64,000 bases of DNA. It comes from Natrinema sp. CBA1119 (GTDB taxonomy: Archaea; Halobacteriota; Halobacteria; Halobacteriales; Natrialbaceae). The notes beneath the pieces are model-generated. The model did no database searches, was not told the origin of the DNA, and saw nothing but the letters and a program-made list of their open reading frames with translations. The position numbers and the translations under genes are program-made. Shown here in pieces: positions 55,125 through 63,901 of this stretch. The stretch's first letter is position 1. Each line of letters opens with the position of its first letter. The DNA lies in assembly GCF_002572525.1 (NCBI RefSeq), contig NZ_PDBS01000001.1, positions 1,922,001 through 1,986,000 of the forward strand. Direction: 5' to 3'.

Positions 55125-55394
55125 ATGGCCGACACGCCCGATATCAATACAGTCGAAACGGAGGACGACTACACTCACGTTCGGTTTCGCGATCCGGATC
55201 GGTACGACGAGATCCGAACGCCCGACTGGGCGGAGCAGCCGGCGGAATCCGTCTCCGAGGGCAGCGAGGTCCGAACCGGGAAGATCGAAGGGGAGGACGA
55301 CTGGGAGGTCACCAGCGTCCTGATCGAGAAGCACGTCGGCGAGGACAAAGCGACGGAACAGGCCCGCGAAATCGTCGATAAGATTCAGTCGTAA
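55125..55394 (+). CDS. Small acidic haloarchaeal protein
   Basis: An 89-residue soluble, acidic protein: MADTPDINTVETEDDYTHV, then RFRDPDRYDEIRTPDWAE and a strand-rich middle (SEVRTGKIEGEDDWEVTSVLIEK). Its pattern fits a small beta domain. I believe it is conserved in haloarchaea, but I know no function. The start is the second ATG in the frame (MADTP), which is the usual form. Confidence 0.62.
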   Translation: MADTPDINTVETEDDYTHVRFRDPDRYDEIRTPDWAEQPAESVSEGSEVRTGKIEGEDDWEVTSVLIEKHVGEDKATEQAREIVDKIQS

Positions 55395-55471
55395 CGCTGC
55401 TGGGGATCCGTGGCGCTATCGCTCTCGCGTTCGAGTGCCAGTGCGGCGCAGCTGGATGCCCGTGACCCCGA

Positions 55472-56317
55472 TCAGGCTTCGGCCTGCTCGATCCATTCCT
55501 CGGCCTGGCTCTCCGAAATATCGGCGGCCTCGGCGACGGCCTCGGCACCGGCGCGCGTGAGATCGTCGATCGTCGCAATGCCGGCATCCGAGAGCTGTTC
55601 GCGGACGTCCGCGTCGATTCCCTCGACGTCCTCGAGGGTGTGCTCCGGATCGGTTTCGATCTTCATGTGTGGCTCGTTGGCACCCTGAATCGGAATCTGC
55701 TGGGTGACCGCCTGGGTCTGTTCCTCGAGTTGCTGCTGGAACTGCTCGATCTGGTCGGCCTGCTGCTCGAGGAGTTCCTCGACGCCGCCGGTCTGTTCCT
55801 CGAGTTGGTCCTCGAGTCGGTCCTGTAGCTCCTGGGTCCGCTCGAGTTGCTCGCGGAGCTGTCCCGAGAGTTCGTCGACGTTCTGGACCGTCTGGTCCTC
55901 GACGGAGCGCGTGATCTCGAGGAACTGGTCGGTCTGCTCGTCGAGCGCGTCGACGAACTCTTCGGAAAGCTCGTTGGCAGAGTCAACATCTCGCTCGAGT
56001 TCGCGCTCGAGTGCGTCGTAGAACTCCGCGTGAGTCGATTTCAGCTGGTCGAAGGTCTCGTCGATGGTCCGGTGGACCTCGGGAGCGTCGTCGCTCGGCA
56101 GCATCGCCGCCGTCGCGCTGAGGTAGCCGTGGGTCGCCGCCTGCGCGAGCTCGAGTTGCTGGCGCTGGAGAGACTTCTGGCCTTTGAGTCCGGTGAGGGC
56201 CATCGTGTCGACGTTTCGCTGCGTGGCCATTCCCTGTTTGATCAGCTGCTGACTCTGTTTGACTGCGGTTCGCTGTGCGTCGAACATCGCTCGGATGGGG
56301 GATTCTGAGTGACTCAT
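55472..56317 (-). CDS. Coiled-coil protein with C-terminal helix-hairpin-helix
   Basis: A 281-residue acidic, almost fully helical protein with no membrane segment. Residues 85-205 are long heptad repeats (LREQLERTQELQDRLEDQLEE, with EQQADQIEQFQQQLEEQ). The last ~55 residues are a helix-hairpin-helix domain (DVEGIDADVREQLSDAGIATIDDLT). The N-terminal half (AQRTAVKQSQQLIKQGMATQ) resembles phasin-like helical proteins that coat storage granules, but that is only a resemblance. Binding to DNA through the HhH is another possibility. Confidence 0.62.
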   Translation of the reverse strand: MSHSESPIRAMFDAQRTAVKQSQQLIKQGMATQRNVDTMALTGLKGQKSLQRQQLELAQAATHGYLSATAAMLPSDDAPEVHRTIDETFDQLKSTHAEFYDALERELERDVDSANELSEEFVDALDEQTDQFLEITRSVEDQTVQNVDELSGQLREQLERTQELQDRLEDQLEEQTGGVEELLEQQADQIEQFQQQLEEQTQAVTQQIPIQGANEPHMKIETDPEHTLEDVEGIDADVREQLSDAGIATIDDLTRAGAEAVAEAADISESQAEEWIEQAEA

Positions 56318-56516
56318 TGTCTTCGACTAGCCGTCCGGTTCGATACGGTATAAGTAATGGCCTTGCAGACCATTGAATGGTTTTGAATGGCATCAATAGG
56401 TCTCGTGACCTGTGTAATCACTCGCCTCGATTTCGTCCGGGAGCAGTTTGACTCGAGAGAGACTGTCACGAGTGCGGTACCGCGGTATTATCCGTCCGAT
56501 CGTGGTCGTTTCGCGC

Positions 56517-57035
56517 ATGGATGACAGCAGACGCTACGAATTCGAGGGGGAGCGACCGATGATCGACGACGGGGCGCGGGTGAGCAGGGAGGCGACTCTC
56601 GTCGGCGACGTCCGAGTCGAAGCGGACGCGAGCGTCTGGCCCGGCGTTGTCCTTCGAGGAGATATCGGCCCCGTCCGTATCGGCCGGGAGACACACGTCG
56701 GCGACAACGCCACGATTCACGCGTCACGGCTCGAGGACGAGGTCATGGTGGGACACGGCGCAGTGCTCAACGAGACGACCGTCGAGGAGCGGACGCTGGT
56801 CGGGTTCAACGCGACGATTAATTCCGACGTCACGATCGGTAGCGGGAGCATTGTCGCCGCGGGGACCGTCGTTCCCGACGGCTACTCGATCCCGCCCGAA
56901 TCGTTCGTCCGCGGCGTCCCGGCGGAGATCACGCCGCTCGCGGAGACGGGGATCGACGCGGCGGAGATCCTCGAGGCGTTTTCCTCGGGTGACTACACGA
57001 ATCTGGCCCAGCGCCACGAAGAACTGTTCGAGTGA
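56517..57035 (+). CDS. Gamma-carbonic-anhydrase-like hexapeptide protein
   Basis: A 172-residue left-handed beta-helix protein of the gamma-CA/YrdA type: SVWPGVVLRGDIGPVRIG, RETHVGDNATIH, VGHGAVLNETTV and a C-terminal helix. Of the three zinc ligands, the first two histidines appear present (ATIH, VGH) but the third, usually in LHG, reads LNE. It may still bind metal through another residue or be a non-hydrating member. The start MDDSRRYEFEG precedes the first coil; an upstream ATG adds ~23 unlikely residues. Confidence 0.82.
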   Translation: MDDSRRYEFEGERPMIDDGARVSREATLVGDVRVEADASVWPGVVLRGDIGPVRIGRETHVGDNATIHASRLEDEVMVGHGAVLNETTVEERTLVGFNATINSDVTIGSGSIVAAGTVVPDGYSIPPESFVRGVPAEITPLAETGIDAAEILEAFSSGDYTNLAQRHEELFE

Positions 57036-57080
57036 CGGCTCCCGGTACCGCTCGAGGAGGGAACGTCGAGGGCCCCGGTG

Positions 57081-57584
57081 TCAAGCCTGCTGGGTCGCGT
57101 CCCCGATCTCGAAGATCTCTCGGTAGAGACTCTCGGCGAGGCGATCGATGTCCGCTTCGGCCTCGCTGGCGGCCATCGTGTCGCCGATCCCTTGCCACTC
57201 GACGGCCAACCGAGCGATCGGGACGAGTGCGATGCCGCCGATGACGATCTCGCCGTCGGGGGTATGGACGCGCCACTCCGTCCGCATCCCGTTCGACGAC
57301 CGAGTGACGTCGTCGATCTGGCCGCCGGCCGCGACCCACTTTTCGACGAGTTCGTCGGTGATCCGGCGGAGTTTCCGTTCGCCAAGCAGGTGAAGCGCGA
57401 CGCCGCCGCTCGCCAGCAGGACGAACGCGGCGGCCGCCATCGGGAGGCCGCCGTAGGGCACGTTTATCGACGCCGCGAGCGCGGCCGTCACGACGACCAG
57501 CCCGAGCACGCGCGCGTCGACCGCGCTCGGCACCGTGCCACTCCAGGTCGACGTTGCACCCCGGGACGACTGCTCGAGTTGCAT
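57081..57584 (-). CDS. Haloarchaeal membrane protein
   Basis: A 167-residue protein with two adjacent hydrophobic helices (about 26-43 and 47-66) and a soluble C-terminal domain of ~95 residues (GERKLRRITDELVEKWVAAGGQIDDVTRSS...) with alternating helix and strand. The family is not recognised. It lies in the same orientation as the E1-alpha gene, which ends further right, and is convergent with the gamma-CA-like gene. Confidence 0.6.
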   Translation of the reverse strand: MQLEQSSRGATSTWSGTVPSAVDARVLGLVVVTAALAASINVPYGGLPMAAAAFVLLASGGVALHLLGERKLRRITDELVEKWVAAGGQIDDVTRSSNGMRTEWRVHTPDGEIVIGGIALVPIARLAVEWQGIGDTMAASEAEADIDRLAESLYREIFEIGDATQQA

Positions 57585-57661
57585 ATCGACTGCACCTCGA
57601 CACGATGGTCGGATAGTCGTTCGCCTGTCTACCGACCGGCTTTATATGCTCGTCCTGGAAC

Positions 57662-58789
57662 TTACTCGTCCTCGAGTAATTCCTCGTCGCCGTGGGTTTC
57701 CCGCAGGGATTCCAGATAATCGCGTTGGTCCTCGAGTCGCGAGGTCGGCTCCGCATAGGTGTACTCGAACATCTCGCTGGGGTCCCCGCCGACGCCTTCG
57801 GCGCGCTCGACCAGCGTCTCGAGCGTCTCCTCGATCTCAGTTTCGATCGCGTCGATTCGGTCGTCGTCGAGGACACCGTTGTTCCGCAGGTACGCCTCGA
57901 ACCGGTCGATCGGATCGCGCTCGCGCCAGCGCTCGACCTCCTCGTCGTCCCGGTAGACGCTGGGATCGTCCGCCGTCGTGTGTGCACCGTACCGGTACTG
58001 AACCGCCTCGATCAGTGTCGGCCGCAACCGGTCGCCGTTTGCCTCGAGCGCGTTCTCCCGCGCGGCTTCCGTAACGACGTAGGTCGCGAGCGGGTCCATG
58101 CCGTCGACCTGAACGCCCGTGAAGCCGTAGGCGCGGGCCTTCTGGGCGATCGTCGCGCTCGCGGTCTGGCGGTCGCGCGGGACCGAAATGGCCCACTGGT
58201 TGTTGTTACAGAAAAAGACCGTCGGCGTGTCGAATACGCCCGCGAAGTTCATCGCCTCGTGGAAGTCCCCCTCGGAGGTCGACCCGTCGCCGAAGTGGAC
58301 GACACCCACGCGCTCGTCGCCGCTCAGTTTCGCCGCCCACGACCAGCCCACCGCGTGGGGGAGGTGGCTGGCGATCGAGATGTTCAGCGGAAAGACCTCG
58401 ATATCCGCTAGCGCGGCGTTCCCGTCCTCGTGGCCCATCCAGTACAGCAGGTACTCCCAGGGGAGTCCCCGCGCGGCCAGCGCGCCGTGTTCCCGGTACT
58501 GAAAGGAGAGCATGTCGTCGTCGGCCAGCGCGTACGTCGAGCCGATCTGCGCCCCCTCCTGACCGGCCAGCGAGGAGTACGTCCCCAGTCGACCCTGCCG
58601 CTGGAGGCTGATCATCCGCTCGTCGAAGCGCCGGGAGAACCGCATGTCCCGGTACATCGATCGCAGGGTCTCCGGCTCGAGGTCCGGTTCCAGTTCGGGT
58701 GCGACGACGGTCCCGTCGGCGTCGAGTACCCGGATTCGATCGTCCGGTGCCCGATCGAACAGGTCGCTCTCGAGGACGTCGCGTGACAT
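57662..58789 (-). CDS. Thiamine-diphosphate dehydrogenase E1 alpha subunit
   Basis: A 375-residue E1 alpha chain of the 2-oxoacid dehydrogenase family. The thiamine-diphosphate motif runs VGVVHFGDGSTSEGDFHEAM (GDG) to FFCNNNQWAIS (NN). SLAGQEGAQIGSTYAL and the phosphorylation-loop-like RYGAHTTADDPSVYR are also usual. It should need an E1 beta partner, an E2 and an E3 to decarboxylate pyruvate, branched-chain 2-oxoacids or acetoin, but none is adjacent. The start MSRDVLESDLF is preferred over one 9 codons upstream. Confidence 0.9.
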   Translation of the reverse strand: MSRDVLESDLFDRAPDDRIRVLDADGTVVAPELEPDLEPETLRSMYRDMRFSRRFDERMISLQRQGRLGTYSSLAGQEGAQIGSTYALADDDMLSFQYREHGALAARGLPWEYLLYWMGHEDGNAALADIEVFPLNISIASHLPHAVGWSWAAKLSGDERVGVVHFGDGSTSEGDFHEAMNFAGVFDTPTVFFCNNNQWAISVPRDRQTASATIAQKARAYGFTGVQVDGMDPLATYVVTEAARENALEANGDRLRPTLIEAVQYRYGAHTTADDPSVYRDDEEVERWRERDPIDRFEAYLRNNGVLDDDRIDAIETEIEETLETLVERAEGVGGDPSEMFEYTYAEPTSRLEDQRDYLESLRETHGDEELLEDE

Positions 58790-59424
58790 GACTACACCGA
58801 TGGAGGCCCGATACATAACAGTAGCTCTCAGCGAGTTTTCGAGGGGGTGTGTCGCGTTCGCTGCGCTGGTATGTCCGTATTTCGACGTCGAGGCCGGCTG
58901 TCACTCAGTCACTCAAAACTCACACTATCGTGAAAATGAGCGGGCTTCATAGCGACAGGCACACCCGGCGGTACCCCCGACGAGCCGATAGACGTTCTCC
59001 ACGTCGAAGACAACGAGGAGACATCCGTCTCGCGCGAGAGGCGTCTCGAAGCGTTCTGGCTCGAGTCGGTTCTGTCTCCCACGTCCACTGACAGGGACCG
59101 AATCGCCGCGATTGGCACGAGCGAATAGCTATCTCCCTTTGACAGTCAGTCTGCACTCGATCGTGCTAGTTGGCGGAACCAGCGAGAACTCTCCCGTCCT
59201 GTTTTATAGAAAATGGCGAGCCCTGTCGTGGTTGGGCCGTAACAGGACTCACCACTCCCACATTTCGCCCGTGCACTCAAGTAGCTTGTGTGATAATCTG
59301 AGTGAAACTGCAATTCACGGAGAGAGAGGCACGTGACGCCAGTGACTGTGGTGGAAGACACGAATCCTTTTCCATCCTCGCGCGTTATCCTACGTGTTCG
59401 GCTATCCGGACTCGTGGTTGGGCC
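58790..59424. other. Long gene-free stretch with a receiver-domain remnant
   Basis: There are 635 bp between divergent genes. The only protein-like segment is the remnant at 58949-59128. The rest shows A/T-rich patches and short frames without pattern, presumably including the promoter of the TrmB gene. Confidence 0.5.
58949..59128 (+). pseudogene. Remnant of a receiver-domain gene
   Basis: This frame without a proper start reads PDEPIDVLHVEDNEE near 58979-59022, the first strand and acidic pocket of a haloarchaeal response regulator. It then continues RRLEAFWLESVLS and stops at 59126-59128. The phosphoacceptor and all later parts are missing. An ATG in another frame (58935) suggests a shift near the start as well. 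It appears to be the last trace of a deleted signalling gene. Confidence 0.45.
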
Positions 59425-60237
59425 ATGACAGAGAACGAATCTACAAGAGAGGCGATTAGCCTGTTACAGGACCTCGGGCTACAGGAATACGAAGCGCGCT
59501 GCTTTATGGCGTTGAACCAACTCCCCAGTGGAACGGCAAAGGAAATACACGAAATTTCCGAGGTGCCCCGAACGAGGGTATACGACGCCATCCGTGTGCT
59601 GGAATCGCAGGGACTGGTCGAAGTACAACACACCAGTCCGCAGGTGTACCGCGCCGTCAGCGTCACCGAGGCGACGCAGACCCTGCGACAGAAGTACGAC
59701 AATCGGATCGAAACGCTCGAGAGCTACCTCGAGAGCACGGAAATTCAGGACGTCACGGAGAACGAACACGTCCAGGAGGTGTGGTCGCTCGCCGGTCACG
59801 AAGCGATCGAGTCGCGAACGATCGAGCTCATCGACGAGGCGGAGTCCGAAATCGCGCTGCTCGTCGTCGACGAGGACATTCTCTCCGAGACGATGTTCGA
59901 CAGCTTACAGCGGGCAGTCGATAGGGACCTCTCGATGATTCTGGGCGGGCAGACGGACGCGATCACGGACACGCTCGGCACGGAACTCCCCAACACCCGC
60001 GTGTTCGAAACCGGTCTCGACTGGCTCACCGGGTTCGAGAGCGACGATGAGGTCGCGATCAGTCGAATCCTCCTCGTCGACCGCGAAACGCTCCTGATTG
60101 GATCGTACTATCCCAACGCCGCCGGCAGCGCGAAGGAACAGGCGATCTTCGCCCGCGGTCTCGAGAACGGGATCGTCGTTTTGCTCCGTCGACTGGTGAC
60201 CGCCGGACTGCCCCAGATCAAGGATCCGGGAACGTGA
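59425..60237 (+). CDS. TrmB-family transcription regulator
   Basis: A 270-residue protein. The N-terminal TrmB winged helix is LGLQEYEARCFMALNQLPSGTAKEI with EVPRTRVYDAIRVLE as the recognition region (about 18-75). A coiled linker (TQTLRQKYDNRIETLESYLE) leads to a C-terminal PLD-like effector domain (about 120-265). TrmB proteins in haloarchaea regulate sugar metabolism and other pathways. No sugar gene is adjacent, so its target is not evident. The start MTENESTREA is chosen by the HTH. Confidence 0.88.
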   Translation: MTENESTREAISLLQDLGLQEYEARCFMALNQLPSGTAKEIHEISEVPRTRVYDAIRVLESQGLVEVQHTSPQVYRAVSVTEATQTLRQKYDNRIETLESYLESTEIQDVTENEHVQEVWSLAGHEAIESRTIELIDEAESEIALLVVDEDILSETMFDSLQRAVDRDLSMILGGQTDAITDTLGTELPNTRVFETGLDWLTGFESDDEVAISRILLVDRETLLIGSYYPNAAGSAKEQAIFARGLENGIVVLLRRLVTAGLPQIKDPGT

Positions 60238-60302
60238 CTCCGTTTTCTCGGCCGCCGCGGACGAGGAGCGACCGCTGAACGAGCCGCGACGCCGCTCCCG
60301 GA

Positions 60303-61412
60303 CTACTGATACTCGGGGAGCCGATCCGAGCGATCCGACCCCTCGACGAACGGCAGTTCGGTGCGAGTCGCAGCTACCTCCTCGCCGCCGACTCGGACCG
60401 TCAGGTCGTCGCTCTCGAGGTCGTAGTCGACGATCGCTAGCGCGATGACGTCCCCGATCATCGGGCTCTCGCCCGCGCGGGTCACCTCGCCGACCGACGC
60501 GTCGCCGTCGAAGACCGCCGCGCCGGCGTCGGGAACTGGTCGCTCCCCGCTCTCGTCGTCTCCTGCGAGCGTCAGCCCGACGAGTCGCCGACTGGGCTGG
60601 CCACGGTTCTCGACGCGAGAGACGACCTCCTGTCCCACGTAACAGCCCTTCTCGAAGTCCAGTGCGTTTCGGAGGCCGAGCACGTTCGGGAGCGTCCCCT
60701 CGAGTTCGGTGTGAAAGAGCGGCGAGCCGGCCTCGAGCGCGAGGCTCTCGAAGGTTCGATAGCCGAAGGGGGCGGCGTTGAGCCCCTGGTTGAGCAGCGT
60801 GTCGTGGACGGCTGCGGCGTCGTCTGCGGCGCAGATCACCTCGTAGCTCTCCTCGCCGGTGAGCGCATCGGTCCGGATGACGGAGACGCCCTCGTCGCCC
60901 ATCGTCCCGCGGACGAAGGAGTAGCGTCGGTCGGGCGAGCCGGCACCGTTGAGCACGCTCGCGATTTTCTCGGTGGCGTGTGGCCCGTGGATCCCGAAGA
61001 CCGCATAGTCGTCCGTCGCGACCCGAATGTCGACATCCTGAATGAACACCTTCTCGCTCCACTCCTCGGCGAGCGGTTCGGCGGCCTCGGGCTGCGTGAA
61101 GAGCAGCAGTCGCTCGCCAGCGTTGTAGACGTACAGTTCCACGTCGATCCCGCCCTGGGGATCGAGCACGAGCGCGTAACACCCCTGTCCGTCTTCCGTG
61201 GGGACGCGATTCGATACCACGTTATCGACGTACTCGACGCGGTCTCCGCCCTCGACGACGATCACGCCGTAGGCGAACTCGAGCAGGCCGACGCCGTTGC
61301 GGACCGCGCGATGGGTCCGCTCGGGTCGCCCGTAGTGTTCGACGATCCGTCGGTCGGCGCGCTCGCCGAACGTCGCTCCGTGATCCTCGTGGACCGACTT
61401 GATGACACTCAT
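60303..61412 (-). CDS. Folate-binding YgfZ/GcvT-like protein
   Basis: A 369-residue protein of the aminomethyltransferase fold. It carries the YgfZ/IBA57 signature KGCYVGQE (255-262, C257), which marks the iron-sulfur-repair branch rather than true glycine-cleavage T protein. Tetrahydrofolate would bind around YALVLDPQGGIDVELYVY. In bacteria and eukaryotes this branch maintains certain 4Fe-4S enzymes; the same role here is inference. No glycine-cleavage genes are adjacent. Its start MSVIKSVHEDHGATF is clear. Confidence 0.86.
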   Translation of the reverse strand: MSVIKSVHEDHGATFGERADRRIVEHYGRPERTHRAVRNGVGLLEFAYGVIVVEGGDRVEYVDNVVSNRVPTEDGQGCYALVLDPQGGIDVELYVYNAGERLLLFTQPEAAEPLAEEWSEKVFIQDVDIRVATDDYAVFGIHGPHATEKIASVLNGAGSPDRRYSFVRGTMGDEGVSVIRTDALTGEESYEVICAADDAAAVHDTLLNQGLNAAPFGYRTFESLALEAGSPLFHTELEGTLPNVLGLRNALDFEKGCYVGQEVVSRVENRGQPSRRLVGLTLAGDDESGERPVPDAGAAVFDGDASVGEVTRAGESPMIGDVIALAIVDYDLESDDLTVRVGGEEVAATRTELPFVEGSDRSDRLPEYQ

Positions 61413-61451
61413 GCGTACTCACTGGAGCCTGATCCTCTCAGGCGTTTCGAT

Positions 61452-61748
61452 TCAAAAAGGGAGCCGCTCGCGCAGCCACTCCCCGATCGACTGGTCGTCG
61501 TCCTCGTCGGCGCTCCGGTTGGGGACCACCCGCTCGGCGGGCTTGATCACCGTTTCAGACCCCGATTCGACGACGATCAGGTCGTCCGCCTTGAGCGTCG
61601 ACAGGGCGTCCTCGAGCTCGTCGATATCGACCTCGACGGCCGCTCGGAGCTCGAAGACGGTCATCCCGTCCTCGGTGCGATCAACCAGCGCGTCGAGTAC
61701 CGCCACCTCCGTTCCCTCTCGGTTCCGGTACTCCCGCTTTGCTCTCAT
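61452..61748 (-). CDS. DUF6432-like small protein
   Basis: A 98-residue soluble protein with a winged-helix look: REGTEVAVLDALVDRTEDGMTVFELRAAV then DIDELEDALSTLKADDLIVVE as the likely recognition helix and wing, and an acidic end DDDQSIGEWLRERLPF. It matches the haloarchaeal DUF6432 family (from memory). It is probably a small DNA-binding or partner protein. It lies 39 bp downstream of the YgfZ-like gene on the same strand, upstream in transcription terms. Confidence 0.78.
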   Translation of the reverse strand: MRAKREYRNREGTEVAVLDALVDRTEDGMTVFELRAAVEVDIDELEDALSTLKADDLIVVESGSETVIKPAERVVPNRSADEDDDQSIGEWLRERLPF

Positions 61749-61937
61749 CCGTCTACCCATTCGACGACCCGGGATTTGACGTTTGTCGTTCCGATGACGA
61801 CCGTCGGAGTCGGTCCGCCACGAGCGGTCAGCGACGAGTCGTTTCCCGACGCAGTACGTTCGTGGGAGAACGACTGTCATAACTCGGCGACTGACAGGCA
61901 GTACGTTTTTTATGGACCGGGTCGGTACGGTGGGACA

Positions 61938-62990
61938 ATGGTCCTGCGATGCTCGCTGCTCGGGCACGACTTCGGCGAGACCGATGTCGAACGCGAGCGC
62001 GAAGAACGGGGCAGTGAGGTCGTCGTTACCGTCCAGGAGTACGAGGAGTGTTCCCGCTGTGGCCAGCGCAACGTCATCAGCGAGAACACCGAAGTAACCA
62101 GCCTCTCCGCCGGGACGGGAGCCGACTCGCTCCCCGACGATCACGATCCCCAACCGACTGAACCGCCAATCGAACGAGACGCCGCGGCCGACAGCGCCGC
62201 CGACGTCGACTCGGACGCCGCGTTCATCGACGCCGACGACGCCGACCTCGCGTCCGAAGACGCCGAACTCGTCGACTCCGAACCCGATGCGTCCGCCGCT
62301 CCGAACTCGACCGCCGGAAGCGAGGCCGACCCGGCGGACGACGTGGCCGCCGCAGCCGACGCGGCCGACGACAGTTCCGATGACCCGGCCGACGAGATCG
62401 AGCTGCCGACCGACGAGAACGGCGATCCCGTCACCGACGACGGCGAGATCCTCGAGGACGACGATGACGACTCGGACACCGACCGGGACCGCGAGCACGG
62501 CGAGTGGCCCGACTCGAGCGACGTCGGCCCGCCGGTCGGCGCGGACGCCGACCCGACCGAGTGGCCCGATGACGGTGACGACGGCGACGGCGACGGCGGC
62601 GAGATCCTCACCGGGGCCGACGACGCCGAGGGCGTCTCCGACGCTGCAGACGACGAGGCTGACTCGACTCCGCCAGATGACGACGCCGTCGTCCTCGAGA
62701 ACGACGCGTCGGCGGGCGGAGCGGGCGATGCCCGATCGGTGACCGCGGAGGCCCCGGCCGCGGAGCACGGCGACGCCGACGCCGCGTCGGAGTCGGGCAC
62801 CGGTATCGAGCGGGCCGACTCGGTCGCGACGCCCGCCGAGAGCGACGCCGCTCCCGCGACTACCGTGCCGACCGAGTTCTACTGCCCGCGGTGTGACTAC
62901 GTGGCCGCAGGCGACCGCGCGTCGCTGCGCGCCGGCGACATCTGCCCCGACTGCCGAAAGGGATATATCAGCGAGCGCGAGCGCCAGTAG
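61938..62990 (+). CDS. DUF7093-like protein with two zinc ribbons and acidic linker
   Basis: A 350-residue protein with folded ends and a disordered middle. Residues 1-55 hold the first zinc motif (MVLRCSLLGHDFGE, ECSRCGQRNVI). Residues 60-305 are a highly acidic Asp/Ala/Glu/Ser linker. Residues 310-350 hold a second ribbon, FYCPRCDYVAA ... GDICPDCRKGY. It matches the DUF7093 pattern (from memory). Function is unknown. A tether between two zinc-binding ends suggests a scaffold. Confidence 0.75.
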   Translation: MVLRCSLLGHDFGETDVEREREERGSEVVVTVQEYEECSRCGQRNVISENTEVTSLSAGTGADSLPDDHDPQPTEPPIERDAAADSAADVDSDAAFIDADDADLASEDAELVDSEPDASAAPNSTAGSEADPADDVAAAADAADDSSDDPADEIELPTDENGDPVTDDGEILEDDDDDSDTDRDREHGEWPDSSDVGPPVGADADPTEWPDDGDDGDGDGGEILTGADDAEGVSDAADDEADSTPPDDDAVVLENDASAGGAGDARSVTAEAPAAEHGDADAASESGTGIERADSVATPAESDAAPATTVPTEFYCPRCDYVAAGDRASLRAGDICPDCRKGYISERERQ

Positions 62991-63218
62991 CCCCTTCACG
63001 ACCCCAATCTCTCTCGAGTGGTTGCGTCCCCGCTCACTCGCGCCTCCGTCCGCTGGTCTATCTCCCGTCCGCAAGTCGATCGGTCAGTCTCCCGGCCGAA
63101 GCGAGTTCGAATACTATTGCAGTTGACTCGGTGATCCGTTCTCCCACCGAGACCGATCAGCGGGTCGAAACGTTCCCTATGAAAAGAGGTAAACGGTCCG
63201 CCGTGTTTCTCCCAACCC

Positions 63219-63602
63219 ATGAAGGAGTACAAGATGCGCCGCGGCGAATATCTCGAGGAGCGAATTCCGGACATGGAGTCGACCGTCGAGGATTACTTCG
63301 GCCCGATCACGGGGTTCGAGGAGTACAAGGGAAGCGATCTCTTCGTCATCGGCGAACCCGACAACCCCGTCTTCGAGAAGGTCGTCGTCGGCACCATCGA
63401 GTACTCCGGCAAGAAGGACAAACTCGGCGTCGAGTTCTACGAGCGCGATCCCACCGAACTCGGTCCCGACGAACTCGAGGCCGCGGGCGACGCCGTCGAC
63501 GCCAAAAACGACTTCCTGCTCGAGGCGACCGGTCGCGACGCCAAGTCCCGCCGCGAATCGATGAAGCGGACGGTCGAAGACGACCCGGATCACGATTTCT
63601 AA
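63219..63602 (+). CDS. DUF5611 family protein
   Basis: A 127-residue soluble protein: MKEYKMRRGEYLEERIP, then VEDYFGPITGFEEYKGSDLFVIGEP and FEKVVVGTIEYSGKKDKLGVEF. It is conserved in haloarchaea and some other archaea as DUF5611. The fold looks like a small alpha/beta domain. Function is unknown. Its stop is followed after two bases by the hairpin-rich repeat, which may end transcription. Confidence 0.85.
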   Translation: MKEYKMRRGEYLEERIPDMESTVEDYFGPITGFEEYKGSDLFVIGEPDNPVFEKVVVGTIEYSGKKDKLGVEFYERDPTELGPDELEAAGDAVDAKNDFLLEATGRDAKSRRESMKRTVEDDPDHDF

Positions 63603-63901
63603 GACCGACCTTTTTTGCGCTCGGGTTCACTGCGTTCACCGCTCGCGCAAAAAATCTCGACCAAAAAAGGCCGCTCGCTCCCTCGACTCGCGGCCGTTGG
63701 CCGCTCGTCTTTCCGCGGCGCTTCGCGCCGCGCGTTCAGTCGCTCGCGGTCGTATCGGTGAACCGCCTGCCCTTCCCCGGATCAGGCGACTCACCGCGAG
63801 TGCGGTGAGCCGCCTTCTCGGCCACAGCACCGACTATTGTGGTTTTGGTTCCGACGAATGGCTTCGTAACGGCTTTGATCGCCGCGTCGAATCCCTCAGT
63901 A
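63603..63901. repeat. Hairpin-rich intergenic repeat, copy B
   Basis: The core CCGACCTTTTTTGCG ... GCGCAAAAAATCTCGACC ... AAAAAAGGCCGCTCGCTC is shared with 14073-14200. It also contains the hairpin CGCGGCGCTTCGCGCCGCG (about 63715-63733), similar to 14296-14310, and CTCACCGC-GAGT-GCGGTGAG near 63791-63810. It starts two bases after the DUF5611 stop. No gene was found. Confidence 0.75.
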
